Below are positions 8,160 to 15,172 of a stretch of 64,000 bases of DNA, in pieces. The notes beneath the pieces were generated by a model. That model ran no database searches. It saw only the letters and a list, made by a program, of their open reading frames with translations, and was not told the origin of the DNA. The translations under genes were made by a program, and so were the position numbers. The stretch comes from Roseburia_C sp051879315 (GTDB lineage: Bacteria; Bacillota; Clostridia; Lachnospirales; Lachnospiraceae), in assembly GCA_051879315.1 (NCBI GenBank), contig JBJELW010000066.1, positions 1 through 64,000 of the forward strand, in the 5' to 3' direction. Every line of letters starts with the position of its first letter. The stretch's first letter is position 1.

Positions 8160-8183
8160 AAGTAAATGGTTTAGGAGTAGAGT

Positions 8184-10052
8184 ATGAAGTTTTCAATGCG
8201 GGAAGGCGATTATTTAAGAATGGGCGTATTTCAGGCTTCCGACGGCGTAACCTTTACCTTTGAAGGGGAAAAGGAGCAGAAGTGCGAGATTCTTTTATAT
8301 GAGAAAGGTACCGGCCGGATAGAGGAGGTGGAGGTGCCCAGAGAGTATTGCCTGGGATCTTTGCGTTCTATTGTTCTGGTGGGACTGGATACATCGCGTT
8401 ATGATTATAATTATCGAATCGACGGGCAAATCGTGGTGGATCCCTATGCCCGCAGGATTGTGGGAAGAGAAAATTGGTTCGAAGTGGAGCGCTATTCCAA
8501 GACCTATCAGGTGCGGGGAGGCTTTGCTGCGGGTGACTTTGCGTGGGGGGATGATCAGCCTCCGGAAATTGACAAGAAGGATATGATCATGTATCAGATT
8601 CATGTGCGCTATTTTACCATGGATGCGTCTCACATGGCAGGCTGCAAGGGTACTTTCGAGGGCGTGGAACGGAAACTGTCTTATCTGAAGGAATTGGGGA
8701 TTACCACGGTGGTGCTCATGCCGGTTTATGAGTTCGAGGAAATGATTATTCCGGTGGAGATTGAACTTCCGGATTATATCACCTGGAAGGAAGAACAGCG
8801 CACCAGACAGAAGGCAGAAAAAAAGGTGGAAAAGGTAAACTGCTGGGGCTATGTAGAGGGCAATTATTTTGCTGTGAAAGCATCCTATGCCAAAGGAAAA
8901 TGCCCGGAACAATCTTTTAAACAACTGGTGAAAAGTATGCACGAACAGAATATGGAGTGCATTATGCAGATATATTTTCCCAATACCGTAAATCAGAATC
9001 TGATGTTGGATGCCATGCGTTATTGGGTGATGGAATACCATGTCGACGGATTTCATCTGATGGGGGACCGGATCCCGGTGCGAGCCATGGCACAGGATCT
9101 GATTCTCAGCCGTACCAAGCTGTTTTACGATCATTTTGATGAGGATCTCTTGACTGCGGAGTGTGCTTATCCCCACCTGTATATTTACCGGGATGAATTT
9201 ATGTATCCCATGCGCCGGTTACTTAATCACCAGGGAGGAAACCTGACAGATTTTGTGAATCAGATGCGCAAGCAGAAGGACTATGCAGGGTTTGTCAATT
9301 ACCTGGATGCCATCAATGGATTCCCGTTGGCGGACGTGTTTTCTTATAATGAAAAGCACAATGAGGCAAACGGAGAGGATAATGTGGATGGCAGTGATTG
9401 GAATTACAGTTCCAATTACGGTGTGGAGGGTCCCACCCGGAAAAAATACATCGAGCAGGTACGTCTGAAACAGATGCGCAATGCACTGGCCATTCTGTTT
9501 TTGGGACAATCCGTTCCCATGCTGATGGAAGGGGATGAATTCGCTAATTCCCAAAAGGGAAATAACAATGCCTACTGTCAGGACAATAAAGTCGGTTGGG
9601 TGAACTGGAGCAATGAGAAAAAGTACTCTTCTTTGCAGGAGTTTGTGAAAAATCTCATTGTATTCCGGAGAGAGCATGAGATTATTCATATGAATCACCC
9701 CATGCAGCTCCATGATTACAAGGGATATGGTTATCCGGATCTGTCCTATCACGGTGACAGTGCATGGCTTACAGGGTTTGAGCCTAACCGTCAGTCTGTG
9801 GGGCTTTTGTACTGTGGCAATTATGCCGCAGAGGAGGGGCAGGAAAACGAAGAACTGATTTATATCGCATATAATTTTCATACCGGGAAGCAGTTTCTTG
9901 CATTGCCGAAGCTTGGGAAGAATAAGGTCTGGCTGAAGGTGATGGACACCCAGATGGAACAGGGTTTTCTGGAACGGCCGGTGAAGGTGGCTGCAGTCCA
10001 GGCGGAAATTTCCGGGATGACAGTGCAGATACTTATAGGAAAGCAGGGATAA
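8184..10052 (+). CDS. GH13 isoamylase/GlgX-like protein with lost catalytic residues
   Basis: A 622-residue protein with the layout of glycogen-debranching GH13 enzymes: an N-terminal CBM48-like part (YNYRIDGQIVVDPYARRIVG), a TIM barrel starting at MIMYQIHVR, and VSYNEKHNEANGE-type family sequence (here FSYNEKHNEANGEDNVDG, about 387-404). The conserved catalytic regions are degraded. In region II, VDGFHLM has His291 for Arg and Met293 for the nucleophile Asp. In region IV, NYLDAINGF has Ile377-Asn378 for His-Asp. Region I (normally DVVYNH) reads MQIYFPN. Only Glu326 (TAECAY) remains in the acid/base position. It is therefore probably a non-catalytic glucan-binding or regulatory protein; a changed activity cannot be excluded. 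The frame is intact and expressed from its own promoter. Confidence 0.85.
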   Translation: MKFSMREGDYLRMGVFQASDGVTFTFEGEKEQKCEILLYEKGTGRIEEVEVPREYCLGSLRSIVLVGLDTSRYDYNYRIDGQIVVDPYARRIVGRENWFEVERYSKTYQVRGGFAAGDFAWGDDQPPEIDKKDMIMYQIHVRYFTMDASHMAGCKGTFEGVERKLSYLKELGITTVVLMPVYEFEEMIIPVEIELPDYITWKEEQRTRQKAEKKVEKVNCWGYVEGNYFAVKASYAKGKCPEQSFKQLVKSMHEQNMECIMQIYFPNTVNQNLMLDAMRYWVMEYHVDGFHLMGDRIPVRAMAQDLILSRTKLFYDHFDEDLLTAECAYPHLYIYRDEFMYPMRRLLNHQGGNLTDFVNQMRKQKDYAGFVNYLDAINGFPLADVFSYNEKHNEANGEDNVDGSDWNYSSNYGVEGPTRKKYIEQVRLKQMRNALAILFLGQSVPMLMEGDEFANSQKGNNNAYCQDNKVGWVNWSNEKKYSSLQEFVKNLIVFRREHEIIHMNHPMQLHDYKGYGYPDLSYHGDSAWLTGFEPNRQSVGLLYCGNYAAEEGQENEELIYIAYNFHTGKQFLALPKLGKNKVWLKVMDTQMEQGFLERPVKVAAVQAEISGMTVQILIGKQG

Positions 10053-10053
10053 C

Positions 10054-10611
10054 ATGAAGGCGTGGCAGCATTTTAAGACGATTAACCATCATAAGTTTCT
10101 GGTTATGAAAGCATGCTTTCAGGTGGGCCTGTATTGGCAGGGACTGATGCATGATCTGTCCAAATATTCCCCTGCGGAATTTCTGGTGGGCTGTAAATAT
10201 TATCAGGGATTTCAGAGTCCCAATAATGCAGAAAGAATGGATAAGGGATATTCTTCCGCCTGGCTGCATCACAAAGGGCGCAATAAGCATCATATGGAGT
10301 ACTGGATTGACTACGGAGCGCCGCCGAACAAGGCCATCACCGGCATGCGGATGCCCGAACGGTATGTGGTGGAAATGTTTTTGGACCGGGTAGCGGCCAG
10401 TAAGAACTATCAGAAAGAAGCTTATACCGATGCCAGTGCTTTGAACTATTACGAGGATGGGAAGGAATACCATATTCTCCACGAGGATTCACGCCGGTTG
10501 CTGGAATTGCTGCTGCATATGCTGGCAGATAAGGGAGAAGAGGAAACCTATCGATATATAAGAGAAGAAATACTAAATAAAAGAAAGAATAAAAACAGAA
10601 AGAAGGATTAA
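10054..10611 (+). CDS. DUF5662-like protein
   Basis: A 185-residue cytoplasmic protein rich in His/Asp motifs: HFKTINHHKFLV, LMHDLSKYSPAEF, WLHHKGRNKHHMEYW and YTDASALNYYEDG. These resemble the DUF5662 family and suggest a metal-binding helical fold of HD type; the activity is unknown. It begins one base after the GH13-like gene stop and is almost surely co-transcribed with it. The C-terminus is strongly basic (KRKNKNRKKD). trpS follows 4 bp later, so this gene sits between a carbohydrate-linked gene and a housekeeping gene. Confidence 0.75.
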   Translation: MKAWQHFKTINHHKFLVMKACFQVGLYWQGLMHDLSKYSPAEFLVGCKYYQGFQSPNNAERMDKGYSSAWLHHKGRNKHHMEYWIDYGAPPNKAITGMRMPERYVVEMFLDRVAASKNYQKEAYTDASALNYYEDGKEYHILHEDSRRLLELLLHMLADKGEEETYRYIREEILNKRKNKNRKKD

Positions 10612-10615
10612 CACC

Positions 10616-11620
10616 ATGTTAGACGGAAAAAAGATACTTTACAGCGGAATGCAGGCCACAGGAACATTGACTCTCGGAAATTATCTGGGAGCCTTGAAGA
10701 ACTGGGTAAATATGCCGGATGAATATGAGTGCCTTTATGGGGTGATGGATCTGCACTCCCTGACACTGCGCCAGGTTCCGTCAGAATTTCGCAAAAATGC
10801 CAGATCCCTGTATGCACTGTATGTGGCAGCGGGGCTGGATCCGGAGAAGAACTGTATTTATTATCAGTCACACGTTTCTGCCCATGCAGAACTGAGCTGG
10901 CTCTTAAGCTGCTTTACCTATATGGGAGAGCTGCAGCGTATGACCCAGTTTAAGGATAAGGCGGCAAAACATGCTGACAATATCAATGCCGGTCTGTTTA
11001 CTTATCCGGTCCTGATGGCGGCAGACATTCTGCTGTATCAGTCGGACGTGGTGCCGGTAGGTGTGGATCAGAAACAGCACTTGGAGATTACAAGAGATAT
11101 TGCTCAGAGATTTAATGCAATCTATGGGGATGTATTTACCATACCGGAAGCTTATATTGGAAAATCGGGTGCCAAGATCATGAGCCTTCAGGAGCCGGAG
11201 CGCAAGATGTCCAAGTCTGACGAAAATGCCAATGCCACCATTTATCTTCTGGATGACAAGGATACCATCATCCGCAAGTTTAAACGTGCAGTGACAGATT
11301 CCGGCAGTGAGATCTGTTATCGTGAGGATAAGCCGGGAATCAGCAACCTGATCGATATCTATTCCAGTGTCACCGGATGTAGCCGGCAGGATGTGGAGCA
11401 TGAGTTTGAAGGAAAGGGATACGGTGAGTTTAAGCTTGCTGTGGGAGAAGCAGTGGCAGCAGAGTTAGAACCTTTGCAGAAACGCTACAAAGAATTGATG
11501 GAGGACAAGGCTTATATTGACCGTGTCATCAAGGCCAACGATGAGAAGGCCGCTTATTATGCAGGGAAAACCCTGCGCAAAGTGCAGAAGAAGCTGGGAC
11601 TTACCGAACGGATCCGCTAG
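10616..11620 (+). CDS. trpS: Tryptophanyl-tRNA synthetase
   Basis: A 334-residue class I synthetase that charges tRNA-Trp. The HIGH-type motif is in TGTLTLGNYLGAL near the N-terminus and the KMSKS loop is RKMSKSDENA near residue 197. GVDQKQHLEITRDIAQRFN is the family's usual substrate-binding helix. Length matches bacterial TrpRS. AAGGA lies 8-10 bp before the ATG. A rho-independent terminator follows at 11657. No T-box leader is seen because the gene lies directly behind the DUF5662-like gene. Confidence 0.97.
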   Translation: MLDGKKILYSGMQATGTLTLGNYLGALKNWVNMPDEYECLYGVMDLHSLTLRQVPSEFRKNARSLYALYVAAGLDPEKNCIYYQSHVSAHAELSWLLSCFTYMGELQRMTQFKDKAAKHADNINAGLFTYPVLMAADILLYQSDVVPVGVDQKQHLEITRDIAQRFNAIYGDVFTIPEAYIGKSGAKIMSLQEPERKMSKSDENANATIYLLDDKDTIIRKFKRAVTDSGSEICYREDKPGISNLIDIYSSVTGCSRQDVEHEFEGKGYGEFKLAVGEAVAAELEPLQKRYKELMEDKAYIDRVIKANDEKAAYYAGKTLRKVQKKLGLTERIR

Positions 11621-11656
11621 GTTCCTGGCAGATGACATTATGATACAGAATTTTCC

Positions 11657-11690
11657 AAAGGAGTGGACAGATTCCACTCCTTTTATTTAT
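11657..11690 (+). terminator. Terminator after trpS
   Basis: AAAGGAGTGG pairs with CCACTCCTTT around a 7-nt loop, followed by a T-rich tract (TTTTATTTAT). Its tail touches the most upstream possible ATG (11689) of the sigma-factor frame. Confidence 0.8.
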
Positions 11691-12402
11691 GGAGTCCTTC
11701 TATATTTTGTGGGAAAGGCACAGAAAGACCGAAAATGTCATAGAATATAGTAAATCACCCGGGATAGGTGCTGCTTTGAAAACCTTTTTATCTCCGCTGA
11801 CCTTACAGGAAGAAAAGTATTATTTAAAACAGATGAATGAGGGCAGTCTTGAGGCAAAGCATGTACTGGTGGAGCGGAATATGCGTCTGGTGGCCCACGT
11901 GGCAAAAAAATATCAGAACGTGGAGGAGGAAATGGAGGATCTGATTTCCATAGGGTGTATCGGATTGATCAAGGCGGTGGATACTTTCCGGGAGGAAAAA
12001 GGCAACCGGCTTGCCACCTATGCGGCCAGATGCATTGACAATGAGCTTTTGATGTATCTGCGCAGCAAGCGGAAAAATGTAAAAGGTGTTTCGCTCTATG
12101 AACCTATCGGGACAGATAAGGAGGGCAACCAGATTCACCTGATGGACGTTGTGGAGAATTCGGAACCGGATGTTGTGGAAATGATGGAACAGGATAAAAA
12201 CATCCGAAAACTATATGAGCTGATGCCAAAAGTGCTGACAAAGCGGGAATGCGAAATCCTGTATCTGCGATATGGTCTCATAACGGATCGCCCCATAACC
12301 CAACGAGAAATCGCCGCCCGGTATCATATATCCAGATCCTATGTGAGCCGCATTGAAAAGCGGGCCATCGAAAAGCTACGGGACTACTTCGAAAAATGCT
12401 GA
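11689..12402 (+). CDS. sigK: RNA polymerase sporulation sigma factor, SigK-like
   Basis: A sigma-70 family protein of up to 237 residues. Region 2 holds LVERNMRLVAHVAKKYQN, MEDLISIGCIGLIKAVDTF and RLATYAARCIDNELLMYLRS. Region 4 ends with TQREIAARYHISRSYVSRIE, the hallmark of SigE/SigK. It also has the PIGTDKEGNQI segment typical of SigK. Predicted role is late mother-cell sporulation transcription. No ribosome site precedes ATG 11689. TTG 11776, behind GGGATAGGTG, would give a protein starting LKTFLSPLT, just where mature B. subtilis SigK begins after pro-sequence removal. The first 29 residues do not look like a SigK pro-peptide, so the sigma factor is probably made without one, as in C. difficile. 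The gene is uninterrupted (no skin element). Confidence 0.85.
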   Translation: MESFYILWERHRKTENVIEYSKSPGIGAALKTFLSPLTLQEEKYYLKQMNEGSLEAKHVLVERNMRLVAHVAKKYQNVEEEMEDLISIGCIGLIKAVDTFREEKGNRLATYAARCIDNELLMYLRSKRKNVKGVSLYEPIGTDKEGNQIHLMDVVENSEPDVVEMMEQDKNIRKLYELMPKVLTKRECEILYLRYGLITDRPITQREIAARYHISRSYVSRIEKRAIEKLRDYFEKC

Positions 12403-12433
12403 CTGACAAAACGGAGTGGATGCGAAAATTAGT

Positions 12434-12463
12434 TTGTCAATAAGAGATGAGGTGTGTTATAAT
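12434..12463 (+). promoter_or_regulatory. SigA-type promoter of comM-dprA
   Basis: TTGTCA (12434-12439), an 18-bp spacer and TATAAT (12458-12463), with TGTG just upstream of the -10. The -10 lies in the loop of the terminator at 12445-12479. Confidence 0.65.
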
Positions 12464-12479
12464 GACCTCATCTTTTTTA
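12445..12479 (+). terminator. Terminator after the sigK-like gene, overlapping the comM promoter
   Basis: AGATGAGGT (12445-12453) pairs perfectly with ACCTCATCT (12465-12473) around an 11-nt loop, followed by TTTTTAT. It lies about 40 bp past the sigma-factor stop, and its loop holds the -10 box of the next promoter. Confidence 0.8.
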
Positions 12480-12535
12480 TCGTTGCAGAATTTCTCTGCA
12501 TTTTCCCAAAAGAGCACGAAAGGAAGTGCTTTTTA

Positions 12536-14071
12536 TTGTATCGAGTTGTGAAAACGGCAATTGTCCGTGGAATTGAAAGTGTGCCGGTCCGGGTGGAAGC
12601 GGATGTGTCGGATGGCATGCCGGTGTTTGAGATGGTAGGGTTCCTGGCCGGAGAGGTGAGGGAGGCGAGGGAGCGTGTGCGGACAGCACTGCGTAATCTT
12701 GGTTACAGCCTGCCTGCCAAGCGAATCACGGTAAACCTTTCCCCCGCCAACGTCCGTAAGTCGGGATCGTCTTTTGATCTGCCCATTGCCGTGGCAGTGT
12801 TATCGGCCATGGGGATTCTTCCGGATGGAGAACTGGAGCAGATGCTGATTGTAGGGGAAGTGAGTCTGGGAGGGGAGATTCTTCCCATCCACGGCGTGTT
12901 GCCCATTGTAGCCCAGGCAAAAGAACAGGGAATCAAAAGCTGCATGGTTCCGGCGACTAATGCCAGGGAGGCAGCACTGGTGGAGCAGATCTGCGTGCTG
13001 CCGGTGAGGGATCTGAAAGAAGTGATCCGCATCTTAAATGGGGAGCAGGTCCGGTCAACAGAACCGTGTAATGCGAAAAAGACGACCTGTCAGGAACAAC
13101 AGGCGGATTTTGCCGACATACGTGGACAGCATTTTCTGAAGCGGGCCTGTGAGGTGGCAGTCAGCGGGATGCATAACCTTCTGATGGTAGGCCCGCCTGG
13201 CGCAGGAAAAACCATGATTGCCAAGAGAATACCATCTATCCTGCCGGCTATGAGTCAGTGGGAACAGTTGGAACTTTCCAAAATCTACAGTGTCTGTGGA
13301 ATGTTTGAAAATGAGGAAGAACTGTTATCCAGACGTCCCTTTCGCAGCCCGCATCACACGATCACTCCCCAGGGACTGGCCGGAGGAGGCAGAATACCAA
13401 GACCCGGAGAAATCAGTCTTGCCCACAAAGGGGTGCTTTTTTTGGACGAACTTACGGAATTTCGCAGGGAGGCACTGGAGATTTTGCGCCAGCCCCTGGA
13501 GGAGCATCAGGTGCAGCTGGTCCGTTTGCAGGGGAACTATCAGTTTCCGGCAGATTTTATGCTGGTTTGTGCCATGAACCCCTGTAACTGCGGTTACTAT
13601 CCGGATCGCAACAGATGTAATTGTTCCCAGACTATGTTAGAACATCATTTGAAAAAACTCAGCCGCCCCCTGTTGGATCGCATTGATATCTGTGTGGAAG
13701 CAAAGCAGCTGGAGTATAAAGATTTGACGGATGCAGGGAAAAAGGAGGAAAATTCTGCATGTATCCGGGAACGGGTGGTGCGTGCCCAACAAAAACAGCA
13801 GAAGAGATTTCAGGGAAGCGGAATCTGCTTCAACAGCCGGATTCCATCCTCGGAGATCGAGCGGTACTGCGTTTTGGATTCCGCACAGAAAAAGTACATG
13901 GAAAAAATGTACGAAAAACTTGGATTAACGGCCAGAACCTATCATAAAATTCTGAAGGTGGCAAGAACGATTGCAGATCTGGAGGATCAGGATGATATTT
14001 CCATGAAACATTTAAATGAAGCTGTGTGTTATCGCGGAATAGACCAAAGATTCTGGGAGGTCAGCATATGA
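12536..14071 (+). CDS. comM: YifB/ComM family Mg-chelatase-like AAA+ ATPase
   Basis: A 511-residue ATPase (from TTG 12536). In transformable bacteria ComM is a branch-migration helicase that helps integrate incoming DNA. The N-terminal lon-protease-like domain shows VEADVSDGMPVFEMVGFL and VRTALRNLGY. Walker A is GPPGAGKT near residue 220, Walker B is LFLDELTEF, and a zinc-binding CNCGYYPDRNRCNC segment follows. A GTG at 12416 would keep the frame open further upstream, but that region holds a promoter and terminator. YRVVKTAIVRGIESV after the TTG is the normal family N-terminus, with AAAGGAAG ahead of it. dprA overlaps its stop by 4 bp. Confidence 0.93.
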   Translation: MYRVVKTAIVRGIESVPVRVEADVSDGMPVFEMVGFLAGEVREARERVRTALRNLGYSLPAKRITVNLSPANVRKSGSSFDLPIAVAVLSAMGILPDGELEQMLIVGEVSLGGEILPIHGVLPIVAQAKEQGIKSCMVPATNAREAALVEQICVLPVRDLKEVIRILNGEQVRSTEPCNAKKTTCQEQQADFADIRGQHFLKRACEVAVSGMHNLLMVGPPGAGKTMIAKRIPSILPAMSQWEQLELSKIYSVCGMFENEEELLSRRPFRSPHHTITPQGLAGGGRIPRPGEISLAHKGVLFLDELTEFRREALEILRQPLEEHQVQLVRLQGNYQFPADFMLVCAMNPCNCGYYPDRNRCNCSQTMLEHHLKKLSRPLLDRIDICVEAKQLEYKDLTDAGKKEENSACIRERVVRAQQKQQKRFQGSGICFNSRIPSSEIERYCVLDSAQKKYMEKMYEKLGLTARTYHKILKVARTIADLEDQDDISMKHLNEAVCYRGIDQRFWEVSI

Positions 14072-15150
14072 AGTATAAGTACTGGCTGGCTGCAAATTGT
14101 CATTTACATCCCGGGAAAATTTGGCGCCTGGTACAGATGGCCGGATCAGCGAAAGCATTGTATGAGATGCCAGAGTCTTTTTTCAGACAGATTCCCGGAT
14201 GGGATCCAAAAGATACGGAACTGTTATTGGAAAGTCGCAAAACATGGGACACGGATGCTAAATGGGAGAAATTACAAGACGATGGAATACATATGATGAC
14301 CATAGAACAGAAATCCTATCCCGGACGGTTAAAAGAGATTGCTGTGCCGCCCTATGCATTGTTTTACCGCGGTTCCATGCCGGATGAAGACTGTCTGACT
14401 ATCGCGGTGGTGGGAGCCAGAAAATGCTCAGAGTATGGGCGGCGGATTGCCATGGAACTTGGCGCGGCGGCGGCAAGAGCAGGAATCCAGATAATCAGTG
14501 GCATGGCACTGGGGATAGACGGTGCGGCACACAGTGGTGCCATGAAGGAGCAGGGGGTTACCCACGGGGTGTTGGGATGCGGTGTGGATATTTGTTATCC
14601 AAGGCAAAACAGAACCTTGTACGAATACATGAAGCTGCAGGGCGGCCTGCTATCCGAGTATGCGCCGGGCACGGACCCCAGGCCGTTGTTTTTCCCCAGG
14701 CGAAATCGCATTATCAGTGCACTCAGCGATGTGGTAGTCGTGGTGGAGGCAAGGGAAAAAAGTGGTTCCCTGATCACTGCGGACTTTGCTTTAGAGCAGG
14801 GGAAAGATATCTATGCTGTGCCGGGCAGGGTGTCCGATCCACTGAGTGCAGGATGTAACCGCCTGATTGCCCAGGGAGCAGGAATTTTATGCTCGGTCGA
14901 TGAGTTTTTACGGGAGCTGGGAGTGGACTTTGAAACAGACAGGAAAAAGTCTGTACACAACAAAATGCTACTTGAAAAAGATGCCGCCAGGGTGTATAGT
15001 GTGTTGGATTTGCAACCCAGGAATATGGAATACCTGATAGAAAAAACAGGTTTAGAGGTTGACAGATTATGCGATATTCTGATAGGGTTAGAGAATGTGA
15101 GCATGGTAAAAGAAGTTTTTAAGAATTATTACATAAAATCATCCGAGTGA
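14068..15150 (+). CDS. dprA: DNA-processing protein DprA (Smf)
   Basis: A 360-residue Rossmann-fold protein that loads RecA on single-stranded DNA during natural transformation. The core motifs VVGARKCSEYGRRIAMELG, IISGMALGIDGAAHSGAM and FPRRNRIISALSDVVVVVEA are present, as is LITADFALEQGKDIYAVPG. A C-terminal winged-helix part follows (VLDLQPRNMEYLIEKTGLE). The start is ATG 14068 behind GGGAGG, with an ATGA overlap with comM indicating coupled translation. topA follows 22 bp on, the same order as smf-topA in Bacillus. Confidence 0.95.
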   Translation: MKYKYWLAANCHLHPGKIWRLVQMAGSAKALYEMPESFFRQIPGWDPKDTELLLESRKTWDTDAKWEKLQDDGIHMMTIEQKSYPGRLKEIAVPPYALFYRGSMPDEDCLTIAVVGARKCSEYGRRIAMELGAAAARAGIQIISGMALGIDGAAHSGAMKEQGVTHGVLGCGVDICYPRQNRTLYEYMKLQGGLLSEYAPGTDPRPLFFPRRNRIISALSDVVVVVEAREKSGSLITADFALEQGKDIYAVPGRVSDPLSAGCNRLIAQGAGILCSVDEFLRELGVDFETDRKKSVHNKMLLEKDAARVYSVLDLQPRNMEYLIEKTGLEVDRLCDILIGLENVSMVKEVFKNYYIKSSE

Positions 15151-15172
15151 TAGACGGACAAAGGAGTGGCAT

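Noticed and set aside
8295..10055. Long minus-strand frames (293 and 278 codons) opposite the GH13-like gene
   Set aside because: Shadows of a conserved plus-strand gene; no family resemblance or start signals.
12416..12535. Extra 40-codon N-terminus of ComM starting at GTG 12416
   Set aside because: The segment contains a promoter and a terminator hairpin, and homology to the family begins at the TTG at 12536.
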